From NCBI GenBank assembly GCA_030674185.1, contig CM060312.1, positions 54,413,668-54,477,667 on the forward strand: a stretch of 64,000 bases of DNA. Direction: 5' to 3'. This DNA is from Monoplex corrugatus (taxonomy: Eukaryota; Mollusca; Gastropoda; Littorinimorpha; Ranellidae). Below the pieces are notes generated by a model that saw nothing but the letters and a program-made list of their open reading frames with translations, did no database searches and had not been told where the DNA came from. The position numbers and the translations under genes are program-made. Of the stretch, positions 1 through 13,599 are shown one piece after another; within the stretch, counting starts at the first letter, position 1, and each line of letters starts with the position of its first letter.

Positions 1-545
1 GTCTGTAGTTTGCCTTTAGCAGGTCTGTAGTTTGTCTTTAACAGGTCTGTAGTTTGTCTTTAGCAGGTCTGTAGTTTGTCTTTAACAGGTCTGTAGTTTG
101 TCTTTAACAGGTCTGTAGTTTGTCTTTAACAGGTCTGTGGCTTGTCTTTAGCAGGTCTGTAGTTTGTCTTTAACAGGTCTGTAGTTTGTCTTTAACAGGT
201 CTGCAGTTTGTCTTTAACAGGTCTGCAGTTTGTCTTTAACAGGTCTGCAGTTTGTCTTTAACAGGTCTGCAGTTTGTCTTTAACAGGTCTGTAGTTTGTC
301 TTTAACAGGTCTGCAGTTTGTCTTTAACAGGTCTGTAGTTTGTCTTTAACAGGTCTGTAGTTTGTCTTTAGCAAGTCTGTAGTTTGTCTTTAGCAGGTCT
401 GTAGTTTGTCTTTAGCAGGTCTGTAGTTTGTCTTTAGCAGGTCTGTAGTTTGTCTTTAGCAGGTCTGCAGTTTGTCTTTAGCAGGTCTGTATTTTGTCTT
501 TAGCAGGTCTGTGGTTTGTCTTTAGCAGGTCTGTAGTTTGTCTGT
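1..545. repeat. 22-bp minisatellite, about 24 units
   Basis: The unit is close to CAGGTCTGTAGTTTGTCTTT plus AR, repeated from the window edge to about 545 with single-base variants (GTAG/GCAG/GTGG; TTAAC/TTAGC). On the plus strand each unit carries a pyrimidine-rich run then AACAG or AGCAG, resembling a splice acceptor. The array is cut by the window edge. Confidence 0.97.
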
Positions 546-2150
546 AGCAGCTCTGTCTTTATTGTTGCAGGTCTCAATCTGAGCGTCTGTATCCAAATAA
601 CAATGGCAGTGGATAATCAGCAGGGATCACCCTGAGCAATTCATGATCACACGGGAATGGAATCACAGCAATTTTGAACTTCAACAATCCGAGAGCAGCT
701 ACCACAGATTCATCTGGCCACAACACCACAGGAAGATGCTTGTCATGTTAACAACACACAGGTATTCGTGTCAGGTACAGACATATTGTATCACTATTTC
801 CGTATCATTTATACATATTCCAGCATTTTAATAAGCACATAAATTATCCATCAGATGAAAAACTGTATTAATATCATTGCACGTAAACGTTTTTTATTAG
901 CCCTGATATGGCTCTAGTGTTTGGCTGGGCTATAAGCCCTATGAATTGAATTGAATTGAACCGTTCTTTAAACGAGAAAAAGAATAATTGCCAATGAGAG
1001 AAGAAATTGACAGGAAAAGAAGTGTACTTACCTTAGGACTTGATGTAGCAATGATCATAGACATAAAGCAGATACCAGTTTCGACCTTTAAGGGTACAGA
1101 AATAACGTAGACACATTCCCAAGACAGACATGTTTTATACGAGTAACACGTAGTAGGTCTATGCAGGAAGAGATGGGATGAGGGGAGATACACATGGCGA
1201 AAGGGAGGATACTTATATGTAGGAAGTAACGTTTATTTTTGTCTGTAGTTGGTTGTGTGTGGTAGAAAGATCATGTGTATTGTAGGGTTCAGACCATACG
1301 CACTTTGCACAGGTGTACAAGGTTAAAAAATTAATCAACTGTACGAATGAATGGAAGGAAGAAAAAAGGGAATAGATAGATCTAGAAGAAAAAAGGGAAT
1401 AGATAGATCTAGAAGAAAAAAGGGAATAGATAGATCTAGAAGAAAAAAAGGGAGATGATAGAGAGAGAAAAAATAATAATAACAACACTAAGAACAGATG
1501 ATTTTTTTTTCAGTACACAGACATCAATAATCCCACTGCCAAGATATCGTACTGCAAGCAGACCCACACATGTATAACTCCACAAAGTATTAATAGAGTT
1601 AGAAAGAAGTGAATGGAAGAGAAAAGGAGGGTAAGGAGATTTGACCTTAAATGTTTGAGTTTTTGATGTGATGTGGTAGCTGATATTAATGAAGAGTCGT
1701 AACTCCTTTCATTTTTAAAATAATTTTGTTCCTCTGCACTTTTTGAGGGCTTTGCTTTGCCTAACAGCCCAAGCCATACCCCCCATTAACTGTTCAATAG
1801 ATGCTGAGTTCTACATTGCTAACACTGAGTAACAGTCAAAAAAGAGAAATGGCTTTGCTGTCATATATCTGTTGTTATGAGGAGGTAAGGTTGAGGCCTC
1901 ATCTTCAGTCTCATATTTATGGACCAAGGTCCTGTCTGTTTAAATGACAGTGCTGCCCAGTGTTATGGGGAGGATTATATTGTTGTGAAATTTGTTGTGA
2001 CGGGGTAGAGTTTAATCCGATACCCCTCCCCCCCCCCCCCCCCCCCCCCATTTTTCCCTCAGCCTTGGGATGTGTGTGTGAGAGAGAAAAAGACTGAGAG
2101 AGAGAGAGTGGGTGTGAAGGTTCAGGTGTGTAAGTGTGTTGATCGAGGGC
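546..2150. other. No gene identified; microsatellite-containing DNA
   Basis: After the minisatellite, a plus-strand acceptor-like sequence ends at about 571 and is followed by short open frames that soon stop. At 899-960 there is a copy of a LINE/SINE-like tail (rich in GCCCTGATATGGCT) followed by TTGAA repeats. A 27-bp unit is repeated three times at 1366-1450, and a 22-base C run lies at 2028-2049. I see no convincing exon. Confidence 0.5.
1366..1450. repeat. 27-bp tandem repeat, three units
   Basis: An A/G-rich unit containing GGGAATAGATAGATCTAGAA is repeated three times without change. The translated shadow gives repeated SRSIYSLF on the minus strand, which is not evidence of a protein. 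Confidence 0.9.
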
Positions 2151-2199
2151 AGTGTATCGGGTAGCAGTGTAGGTATCAGTGATGATAGTGCAATGAAAA

Positions 2200-3520
2200 T
2201 GTGAGTACAATTAAAAGGAATGATGATAATATGGAACTCATATAGGTATGGTCTAATAATGAAGTAGTAGATGGAGAAAGATATAGTAATACTATGAGGG
2301 GGAAAGACAGAAGAAGTTGGTTTTGTGGAGAGGGCATGTCATTTGAGGTCAGGATAGACAAAGAGGAAAGCAGAGGGTTGTTTTGTGGGGAAAGGCGATG
2401 GAGATAAGAAAATGGCATTCTTGGGGTAACTGTGGTTATTTGTAATGCATGGTCTGAACCCGATGTAAGTGCATGTTGGGATGCTGTGTATGTAAAGTAG
2501 CCGGATGAGTGCTTGGATGGATTGGTGTTGGATATAGATGTCATGGGGAGATGGTATAGGACGTTCATTTGTATATCAACTTTCTGACCGGCCATTAACC
2601 TCCAGAGGAGATAATCTCCAGTACATTGATGATGTGATAACATTTTTGGAGTTTGCATTCAATGTCATCAATGTGTTTGCCACAGGGCCATGACCTGAAC
2701 GTGGTTGATGATTTGACTTTGGATAGCAGTTGAGAAAAAAAATTCAAGAGCTTATAATCCATCTGCATGGGACAAGAGGTGTACAACCGAGTAACTATAT
2801 CCAAACTGAAAAGGTGTTGAGTTAGTGAAAATTGGTCGTAAATTGAAGGACTTGATCATGTTTGGTGTGTCTGTGGTGTCGTTGAGGGAGGTTGGTAGGT
2901 TTTCTTACTACAAGTTGTAGGAGCAAATACAAATATTATGAAATATATTCTGTGGGGCAGTTACAGGCGGTAACAGTGGGTCTGCCAGGTGTGTTTGGTT
3001 TGCATATTTTCTGAAGCAGGTAGAATGTTGTTGGTTGGTTTCAGATTTTACTTGTAATACAGGGATATGCTGCAGATTTGTTTTGTGTTGTTTCACAGTG
3101 CAGAAAATTTGGTTTTGAAGAAGCGATGGTGCAGCGAGAACCTCGTATTTATAAGATTAGATAGTTGATGTTGGACTTCTTGTACTGATCTTTAACCCAG
3201 ACAGCCACTGCACTTCTTTGTCGGCTGGTTTGATGACAATGTCATGGTATATCTGACGTGGTATCAGCGTTTTTTTCTTCTTCAGGGAAAATACTGGAAT
3301 GACGGACTGGCTTTCATTTTATTCGCCATCTCTCTTTGACATTTAGCAATGCAGATCTAGACATCTGTTGATTTATTCATGATGGGTTGTCATTGGCTGA
3401 GGCGTTACGAATGGTAGTAATTATGACATTTTCAAGAGCAGCTATCCAGCGTAGCTTTTGAACGAATTTTTCAAAGACTAGATGATGCTGACATTTGTTG
3501 CTGGAGAGCTGGGCTGAAAT
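2200..3520 (-). mobile_element. Penelope-like retroelement relic (reverse transcriptase)
   Basis: Read on the minus strand, frames around 3245-3200 give DIVIKPADK, followed by VAVWVKDQY. Further on are a VTACNCPTEYIS-like block (about 2990-2930), SLNDTTDT (about 2885), a LDIV-x-LYTS-like block and HADGL (2810-2755), and HHQCTGDY (about 2625). This order matches the K-P-A-D-K-G, R-P-I-V-S-x-x-x-S-P-T-E, slow-spaced L-D-V-x-S-L-Y-T-N-I-P and R-G-T-A-M-G-T blocks of Penelope-like elements. The frame changes repeatedly and stops are present, so it is dead. DIRS-type RT is a less likely alternative. Confidence 0.65.
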
Positions 3521-3723
3521 GAATTTTTTAACCTTTTGAAATAGTGTGAGTGTTTGAAACGCTCGTCATTGCATCAAAAAAAGAAAAGAAATTCAGAAAT
3601 ACATGGGTAAAACTTGGAACTATGAGAAATTGGGCAACTTTCTCTCTCCTGGTAAGATGTAAAATCAGATTGGAGATTCTAGGAAGAGTTGTTATTGAAT
3701 TTCTTGTCAGTACTTTTTTTAGT

Positions 3724-3912
3724 TTAACATTTTGACTCCTGCTACCTATCCACCACCTACAAAAACTTCACCCTGTGACTCCCTCACCCTATCCACCAAT
3801 TGCAGGAAGCTGGTGGATAGGATGAGGGATTCAAAGGGTAAAGTTTTGGCTTTGTTTGCATGGTTGACTATGCAGGATGCTGATGGACAGGGTGCGAGAT
3901 TCAAAGGTTTAA
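3724..3912. mobile_element. TTAA-bounded palindromic MITE, copy 1
   Basis: TTAA ends flank an imperfect nested palindrome. The inner arms are variants of GACTCCCTCACCCTATCCACC on either side of a GCAGGAAGC centre; the outer arms carry TTTGACTCCTGC and its inverse. Six more copies lie in the window. The TTAA boundary suggests mobilisation by a piggyBac-type transposase. Confidence 0.8.
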
Positions 3913-3919
3913 AACAGAA

Positions 3920-4590
3920 AATTCTTATTACTATGGTAGACACCTTTTGGCTGTGAGCAGTTTTTATGATTACAGTGGATGCTTCTTGGCTGTGACAGAC
4001 CATATCCAGTATTTTTCCTGCCCAGTTCATTGCTCCCTTTGTATGGAAAGCATGGCCTTCCTTGTTTTTCACATAGTGGCCCAAGCAGGATTTTTGTTGT
4101 TGTTGTTGTTGTCTTTTTAAATCCCCTTTGTGATAAATAGGATGGCATGGTCAACGCCAGGGGCATAAATGCATTGTTCTTATTTTTCTTTCCCATTTGC
4201 TCTGATATGGCTCAGTGCAGTTGGCTGGGTTTTAAACAAAAATAACAACGTTAAAAGCGTAAGAAAAGATGCACTGCAAGTATATAGATTTGATGCAAAA
4301 AATGCACTGCAGTAATAGTAATTGATGCAATGTACTTTTGTTCAGTTCTTTAAGAGCAGTAAGTATGAAGCTTGCAAAGTGAACTTTGCTTTGCACCATC
4401 CACCAACCCCGACCACCAACCCTCGAGTTTCTTTACTTATATATACCTGTTGGATTAGGTGGAAATAACTCACTCTAATACTTTTTCACCAATCCACAAG
4501 CCAGCAACTTTTCCACTAGTTTATTAGCATGACTTGCATGGAATTTGTGAACTTCATAAAATAAAAATTATAAACAGAATAGAGCTTGTG

Positions 4591-4632
<42 letters not shown>

Positions 4633-7600
4633 TGCCGCGTGCATGCGCATGTGTGTCGTTTGCATTGTTTGAGATTTACAGAACATGGTACATTGCCATC
4701 ATGCACAGTAATACCTATGTCAAAGTAGCAGTCACATGTGGAAGATTAAACACACCAATCAAAGAAAACAATGGCCGACACTCTTTTCTGTGTGCATTAC
4801 AATCAAGAAATGCACAATAATTATGACTGTGGACTGGAAACATACACACATTTAGCAATTTACATCACCTTAAAAACAAGCAATACATCAAAGCTGTGAT
4901 AAAAGTCAACCAAAATGTCCGCTTCAGATAACTCTTATAACAAAAAAGCAAACCACGTCAAAATCATGAACACATATTAATCAACCATTTTCTTTGCCTA
5001 CTGCAAACAGTCAAAAGCTCTTGTGACTGAACATTATTCGAACTTTTCACAAAGGCAACCATGCCAATCTCAACACCAACTCCAAAGTATCTTTCATAAA
5101 TGGAAGCCATCAAGTTGTATCAATAATTTGCAATTTTAAACCGCACAGAAATTTCTTTACAATTCAACGTGGATTTTTTTTTTTTTTGTAATACATTTAC
5201 CTGATTTACTTTTTCATAAACATTGATATAGCCAGCCACAGCCTAACTGAAAAAGTGTAACAAAATAGCATGTTTGTCAAGCAGTCCGAGTTTCCTACCT
5301 TCTAATTTTATGTTCAGAATATGTATAAATACTAAACACAATTTCACACAGCACACAGTATTTTTCATCCCCACAAGATAAATTTGTACAATTGCGTAGG
5401 GGGTAAAACTCATTCTCATTTAAGAAGCCAAGTTATTCCCCTTGACCACTACCAACTTCTCCACAGCTTTCCTGTTCTACATCTTGCATGAAAGCCCATA
5501 TGGTGCGCACAGTGGCCATACAATTCATAGCACACATTGTGTATACACACACTTTTCAGCTCCATACATCCTATAATCCCTAATGCACAATGTCCAGTAA
5601 ATGACAATTTTGCCCTGTTTGTTATTCTTTTACACGATGTACACCTATTTTTTTCATAGCCAAAGACTAAAAATGTATGAAATATTATTGACCAATATGG
5701 AATGTTGCATAATAACACTTGGAATGTTCTGAACTCGTGATACAAAATCTCTTTACATAATAACACTAGGAAAGTTTTTAACTACCCAGATGACATCTTT
5801 TACGAATACAATAAATGTTTTCAACAATCAATATGAAGCTATCTAAAAACAGCAAACCATTTGTAAGTGCACCCAAAACAAACAAACAAAAAACTGATGT
5901 CGTAAGGGGGGCGGGGGGATTCACCCGCTAAATTCAGATCATAGGTACTTTACCTATCATAACAAAAACGGTTTCAGTGAAATACATCATGCACAAATAG
6001 TTCGCTAAAAATTCTTGACATCAATCTCAAATGCTTGATAAATCCATGAACAAGAACAAGTTACTATTGTATCTGCATTCTAATCTGTTCTCCAATCCAA
6101 CGTGAGGACTACTTAATGCGGAAGCAAAGCATTCACCTTCTGGTCTGCCCGCACCAGTTTGCACAGAGGTGGATCATACCCAAGAAACTTTACATGTGCA
6201 TGCGGCCTCCAGTCTACTGAACTGTGAGTGGGTACCCAACTTTCTTCAAAAGCAGTGAGGGACTGGAGATGGGCACCACTTGCATACAAGTGTTCCTAAC
6301 AAAAGTTGAAGTGTCTACCACTCACTCTTCTATCACCTAAGCGTTACAGGACAACATTTATCTTTCACCCAATCTGACAACACTAATATCCCAAACCACC
6401 ACAATCTGGATGAATACATCACTTCATGACAACCAAGAGTAAATTTGTAACACTGCAATTCCAAATACCCCCACCCAATTTTACATGAGTAATTCTGAAT
6501 GCGCCACTATTCGTGAGTGATCACAGAAACATTCCAAAACTTTAAATCATGCATCAGCCACAAAATCCCAAAATTCCTTCCAAATGCCTTATTTTCACAA
6601 ATGTGGAGACGTCAAAATGTGGAGAGAGAAAAAAAGAAAACAGCAGTGAACTGATAAAATAATTGTTATAACGAACAACCCATCATTTATATATTCTAAG
6701 CAACGACCTCTGATTTCAGAGACTGTTATATAAACTATCAGCTCTCATTGTCAAAATCTAAAATGTTAAATTATCAGCACTGGCTGTTGAAACGTAAGCC
6801 CAGAATGTTATATAGTAAATCATCTACTCTGAACATGGGAAGCTACACATATCATGACACATCCCTATGCTCGTCTCTCTCCAATAAAAAGTAAAGAACC
6901 TTATCAGAATTAAAATTCAGCCCAGCAGTCAAAATGCACAAATTTTATGATGTTGAATGTCTATTATCGGTGGCCAGTATCCCTCAAATCAAGCATTTTC
7001 ATGACTTCTACCGGTTCTGGACTAAGTCTCAGTAGACACAACAGACATTACTGCATGTGTAGTGTCAGAATGTCGTGGACCCAGCCATGATCCTCAAAAT
7101 AACTAGGTAAGTTGGCATGTATAAATACAAACGTAAATTGGGAATGTTCACATTATTCTTCTCTTGCAATGCTTAATATAATCAATGAATTTTGTAAAGT
7201 ACAGAATCGTTTCTAACAGCTACAAGTTATGCAATATGTACTACAGAATAAAACCAACACATGGTTATGTAAATTCTAAACAACAGGAAAGCGCTTTATA
7301 GTCTAGGTACAACAACAGTACAAAAATATATATACTAAATAAAAGTACAAACCAACCAAAGTGTGTTGGTTCCAATTATCAGCACATTTCATTTATTTAC
7401 TTGTCCAACCCCAGCATAACAAATGTTCTTGTGTTCCTGAACAGTTTTTACCGGAAAGACAACCCCCCCCCCCCCTCACCTCAACACACACAAATATAAA
7501 AAAAATCACTGAGCAATGACAAAATATTTCCATTACAACCAGGATACACAGTTAAACACATTTGTGCACATATTAGTGTGTGTCCCACTCAGATTTTGGA

Positions 7601-9080
7601 CAGTGTCCTCACAACCAGAAATACATGCGTATTCCAACATGATGAACGTTAATATGCCCAAGTCTCCAAATCAATGACCTAGTTTAAAAATATACACACA
7701 CACAAACATAATGCAAATGTCTTCGTCCAGCAATGCACAGTTTAAATTTCCACTGCTCTGTTTACATGACCATAAATTATCAGTAAATAATGTACAAACC
7801 ATGCAAACAATTTTCTGCCTCTGAAAGACAGCATTTCCCTTGTATACAGTTAAAATAAAATATCTGAAATACTCAATGTCCTGTATAGCAGACTTTACAG
7901 ACTTGATATGTTGATACATTTGCAAAACAATGCAAGTTTAACCCCTTCAAATAAGACTGAACAAAGTAAATGGGAAACTTTCACTGGCTTTATGTCTCTC
8001 CTGTGTACAAATGTCAATTGACATGTCAAAATAAATGTACCCATACTGGGAATGTAGAATGTGTAGAACAGAATGTACAAGTATTATACAGGCAATGATT
8101 CACATAACGGACCAAAGTATACATTAAAATAAATAATATATATAGATATGTATATTGCATATGTCCACTGAGACAGCGTTAGTTATTGTAAGCAGTAAGC
8201 CAATCGATTGAACTAAGAACACAACACAGGCACAGTTTGTGATATTGTTGTACACTACATACCATACTTTGCTTTAAACCTAGCAGCATAGCATTTCATC
8301 CTAATGCGGACAGTAATACATGTCTATCCTACCACTTATTGCTACCAAAATTAATATACACACATTTACAACATATATGAATACATATTCACAGTGGATT
8401 TATTTACCAGTAAATAGTTGCCAATTTGATTTTTCCATCAGCTGATTTGCACAATGTAAAAACATGAAACAGTAGCAAATCTACAAAATCCACCATATAA
8501 TTTTGCTCATTCTTGCAACTTTTCACAAGATATTGTGGTGGTGGGCAACAGTGTATGTTCCACTGAAAAACATAATATGTTTCTCATAGCAGAAATTACA
8601 AGACAACACTTTTCAAATAATCACAAGAAGTTCATTAACACATCTGAATGGTGAAGACATGGTATTCTCTTTCCTCCACATTTATAAAAATAGAAAAATT
8701 GTATCATCACCACAAACTCAACTGTCTACTGTTATCTGCATACAGCATACTATGTCATCATTCCTGTTACATGTTGCTGTTCAATTTTATGTAAAGGCTA
8801 AATGAGATGCAATGTAAGTGGAAACTGAATGACAGCCAATTAGTATGCACGGAGACAGCCTTCCAACAATAGACAGTCATCAAAAGTGCCATTTCAAAAA
8901 TAGTTAAAAAGCTACCTCAAGACGACCAAACACTTTAAATCTGAAAGTTATGTGCAAACATATATAGGGCATAGAGACACAGTAGGTTTCATATTCAAAT
9001 GTCAAACAATGTGAAAATTTGCCCATGGACAACCCCATAGACTTCAAATCTTATGGTCAGAGAATACACACATGGGCAAA
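3920..9080. other. No gene identified; AT-rich, apparently low-copy DNA
   Basis: This is a long stretch without a convincing exon. It contains a short minus-oriented fragment of the ~500-bp dispersed family at 4197-4250, a GT microsatellite at 4591-4630, a T run near 5172 and a C run near 7466. The remaining sequence is rich in short A/T runs. The open frames are short and show no coding pattern that I can see. Confidence 0.55.
4591..4630. repeat. GT microsatellite
   Basis: A nearly pure GT dinucleotide run. Confidence 0.97.
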
Positions 9081-9086
9081 CACACA

Positions 9087-10300
9087 AGGGCTGATCCAAA
9101 AGTCTTGTCAGGTAGGCTGCCATTTCTGAACAATTCATTGTAATATACTTTTAACTTGCATTGAAATAAGATATAACCTCTGCACTTTTCTTATGCACGA
9201 AATTACAACGGTTCCACACCTAAGTTAACTGTATGATGTCAACCCAAAATGCGATTTTTTTGAAAAATGCATCCTAGCATAGTAGCAGCTCAGATGTTAT
9301 ATCTTCATAAGCCGAAGACACACTCACTGAAATTCACAATGATTTTACAGTTGCGTATGCCACAGAGGACAGTTTTTGCCGCTGGACTGGAGTTTCAAAC
9401 AAGGAAAAACTGACTTGAAAGACAAGTATCAAGACTAATGCCCACATGAGGTTTAGAATAAGCAAACTGCTCAGCAAGTAAAGAAAGCAGTTGAAAAAGC
9501 TCTATTTTAGACTGTGACATAAGTAAACTTTTGGTGACTCATACAGACTGGATACCTCATCTTCTCACAGAGGAGCAGGGAGAAAAAACCATGAGGTTCA
9601 GAGTCCTAAGTGACTGCTTGAAATGTCTGAGCCAGACGACCCCAAACGACAATAACAAGATCACATATGACATAACATGGATCATCTTCTACAGTATCCA
9701 GAACAAAAGGTCCAATCAAACATGAGCAGGCACTTATGTTAAAAGACCAGTTGTACTGAGACCAGGTTTTCAAAGCTAAAAAGATTTCTCCATTTTTTTC
9801 AACTCCCGAGGCTCTGTAGTGGTCAACATTTTGCCTTAAAAAAGTATTGTTAGATATTATGTAGAAAGTGTTTTTGCCCTAAGTCCGTCCATAAGCAGTG
9901 TCCAAATGTGAGTAACAGCAAACCTCTCCTTCCACATGACAACACAAGTGCCCATAACACCAAGGTCACTGTGACTTATCTACAAGACCTATCCACTGAA
10001 GTCCTTCCTCTTTTTCACTACAGTCCTGATTTAGCACCATGCAATTTTTGATTGTTTCCCCTCGTTATACTGAAACCCGGCTGGCAAAACGTTTTCATAA
10101 ATCCAAAACCTGGGAAAAAACTGAAATCACAGCTTGCAACCATAACTCAACCAGACTATCAAAAAAGCATCTGACTTCTGGTTGAGGAGGCTGAAGCACT
10201 GTGTGGCCAGAAAAGAACAGTACTTTGAAGAACTCTGAAAACTTCATCTACACTGGACTTCCCATTTTTTACAAACTGACATTACTTTTGGATCAGCCCT
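9087..10300 (+). mobile_element. Mariner-family DNA transposon, decayed but with both terminal repeats
   Basis: The left end (9087) reads AGGGCTGATCCAAAAGT and continues CTTGTCAG; the right end (to 10300) is its inverse, with TTTTGGATCAGCCCT preceded by CTGACATTA. The 1.2-kb length fits a mariner. Between the ends, plus-strand frames give WIPHLLTEEQ then ITYDITWI (9531-9690, the W-V-P-H-x-L-T and T-G-D-E-T-W motifs). Further on are HDNTSAH, LSTEVLPLFHYSPDLAPCNF and LAGKTFS-like blocks (about 9935-10100), covering the second and third catalytic Asp of the DD34D triad. Frameshifts and stops make it inactive. Confidence 0.87.
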
Positions 10301-11795
10301 CATACACATCCCAGCAGGTCAATTTATGCTGCTTGTACTTTCACATATGTGCACATAAAATTATTTTCACAAGCTATAAACATGTACATACACTGGGTTA
10401 ATACAGCCGTACATACATACATCTAAACAAAAATGCAGACATATCTTTGTTCACATGCTCTTACATTCTGATTTGGGAACATGAATACTATTGTAATACA
10501 CACATAACATGTACAGGCAGCTACAAGTCTTATGTATAATATATAACATATACATATACACACACAATAAATTTTGGAGAAATTACCCAAAGCATGGATA
10601 GCTCTCCATTTTCATAAACCATTATGAGTTATTTTCTCATTACTGATATGGGCTTATTTTCATAAATTACTGACATTAATGATATGTATGGTTATTACTC
10701 TAAAATGAGTTCATAAATCACTGATATGCTGCTCTTCATGGTGTAAGTTAGCATGCAAACTAATGCTGCAATGAAACAGAACAGCTCGTGCAAAAACACA
10801 TTATGACCTGGCAATGTATACTCCTCTTCCACATGTTCCACCCTCACACAGAACTTGGTCATGTTGTCAAGTTGTAAGTTTGGTCATGTTATCACGTTAA
10901 AGTATATTATATATTTCATTGTAAACCTGCCTCGCAAGAAGTGCATGAAGTGACCACAGCATGCAAAACAATTATTTGTTCTAGACAATCCACCTCTTCT
11001 GATCAATCAAAAAAGTCAAGACAAATGTTCCTTAACTATGTCATCTCTCAGCCACCCATACTCTAGTTGCTTGTCAGCTGGCTGAAAGAAGTAGATGAAC
11101 ACATTTTGGGGAAAAGTGTGAACATATAAAACCACATTTTGTTTAAAACATTGTGGTTTCATTACGAGTTGTTGGTAACAAAATTATTATCTGATTACCA
11201 TATTAAAAGGATTAAATCAGACATATTATGTCAGTTGAACGAACAAGCACACTTATCCAAGTTAGATATGAATTATTCATTCATTTAGTAGTAAGTAATA
11301 GTATCCAAAGTATTAGGTAAAATAAATTTCTATCTCTCTACAGACCATTTCTTTATACTGAAGGGGGTCGGGGTACGCTGCTTTCAAATCACGGTTCTTT
11401 TGTTACTCATACTAAGCGCACAATCAAAAACTCAATACACAAACATTATTTAATATGATCATAGCTTTCATCATGTGTGCGTGATGCACATTACATATTG
11501 CTTGTATGTAAACACTTACGTATGTATGTAAGCACTTAATTATGTATGCATGTAATCATATATATAATCTGCTATATAGTGTAAACTAGTTTGATGTAAA
11601 TAAAATGACACCCCCCTTCCCCATCAAAATAAAACAATTATTAAAACAAATTAAATAAAATTGCTAAGTCTGAGGATGGTGTTAAACGTACCTAAAATCA
11701 GATTATGAACTTGGAATGTTTTATGACAACATCAACTATACACTGTATGAAACATACACACATGAACAAATCATCTCCCTGAGAAAAATGACAAA
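10301..11795. other. No gene identified; AT-rich DNA
   Basis: This is AT-rich sequence without coding signal. 10590-10740 has loosely repeated TTTTCATAAA..TACTGATATG phrases that may be a degraded short repeat. Confidence 0.5.
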
Positions 11796-12705
11796 CTAAA
11801 TTATGGAAGCTATAACTCAATGACAGACTAAACCATGAATCTATAACTCAATGACAGACTAAACCATGAATCTATAACTCAATGACAGACTAAACATGAA
11901 TCTATAACTCAATGACAGACTAATCATGAATCTATAACTCAATGACAGACTAAACCATGAATCTATAACTCAATGACAGACTAAACCATGAATCTATAAC
12001 TCAATGACAGACTAATCCATGAATCTATAACTCAATGACAGACTAAACCATGAATCTATAACTCAATGACAGACTAAACCATGAATCTATAACTCAATGA
12101 CAGACTAAACCATGGACGCTATCACTCAATGACAGACTAAACCATGGACGCTATCACTCAATGACAGACTAATCCATGAATCTATCACTCAATGACAGAC
12201 TAAACCATGGACGCTATCACTCAATGACAGACTAAACCATGAACGCTATCACTCGATGACAGACTAAACCATGAATCTATCACTCAATGACAGACTAAAC
12301 CATAGGGCGCTATAACTCAATGATAGACTAAAAACCATGAAGCTATAACTCAATGACAGACTAAACCATGGACGCTATAACTCAATGACAGACTAAACCA
12401 TGGACGCTATAACTCAATGACAGACTAAACCATGGAAGCTATAACTCAATGACAGACTAAACCATGGACGCTATAACTCAATGACAGACTAAACCATGGG
12501 TGCTATAACTCAATGACAGACTAAACCATGGACTCTATTACTCAATGACAGACTAAACCATGAAGCTATAACTCAATGACAGACTAAACCATGGAAGCTA
12601 TAACTCAATGACAGACTAAACCATGGAAGCTATAACTAAATGACAGACTAAACCATGGATGCTAAAACCAAATGACAGACTAAACCATGGATGCTATAAC
12701 TTCAA
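11796..12705. repeat. 31-bp satellite array, about 29 units
   Basis: The unit is close to CTCAATGACAGACTAAACCA plus TGAATCTATAA. There are sub-variants in the variable half (GAATCTATAA, GGACGCTATAA/C, GGAAGCTATAA, GGATGCTA) that cluster along the array, as expected from local unit duplication. Confidence 0.97.
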
Positions 12706-12939
12706 TAATCCTTGATCCTCTTCCTAAGATGCACTTTGTAAGTTTTAAAACATGGCAGAAAAAAAAAAATGTGCTCATATAAATTGTGCAGTGTAAATTT
12801 CAGGGGACATAACACAAGAACAATGAATGCAAGCAAAAGCATGCATCAGCAGTAGAAACTACAGTCCCTCAACACATGCAGTCAAGAGGATAAATATCAG
12901 GTTTCCTATAGGAATGTCCTAGGCTCATTTCACTGAGGC

Positions 12940-13165
12940 ACATCTGCCTGACGGATGAAGGGTGGAGATTTTCCCCATCTCCCAGATCGACCAGTACCCA
13001 AACCCTCTTTGTATGTATATGCATACAGAATATCAAATATGCGTGCTATTGATCCTGTAAAACATGTCATGGCAGGCTTATGGAAACATGAAAACATCCT
13101 GCATGAACTCCCACCAAAGATGCAGACTGTACAACAACATTGTGGAATGTGGTCAGCTCAACTGA
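12940..13165 (+). mobile_element. tRNA-derived SINE (family A), body fragment
   Basis: It matches the body of the near-complete copy at 31545-31905: GGGTGGAGATTTTCCCCATC, CCCAGATCGACC, then a CAAATATGCG..GATCCTGTAAAACATGTCA block and the ATGGAAACATGAAAACA phrase. The tRNA-related head is missing. Confidence 0.7.
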
Positions 13166-13599
13166 TGGTTTGAGTTTTCTGTATTCCACAAAAAAAAGTG
13201 ATTATGTGTAATGAGCAGTGAGTCCAAACGAGTTTGGAGAATAACGTTAGACAAGAACAATTTGTAATAATAATTCATACTGTATTTTAACAGTACACTA
13301 TCAGAAGCTCTCCAATGTTAATAAGATTCACCAGTATGTATAAAACAATGGTCCAGTTTATTACATAAACTGGTTTTCATTAACTATCAACATAGATTCA
13401 AAATAGGCAAAGCCCACTAAAACTTGACTCACATGATTGCAACTGTAATGATAAACCTGACTGGCTTTGAAAATATGATAAGATCACTCCTAGACTTGCT
13501 GCGTATTACACACAGTCAGACTGTTTCGTGAAATATGGAAATCTCAAGGGTTAATCAAGCTGACCACACTCCACTTTCTTATTACAATCTGCATCTTCA

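Noticed and set aside
2176..2658. 160-codon minus-strand frame
   Set aside because: It overlaps the Penelope-like relic in a wrong or mixed frame. It is not an independent gene.
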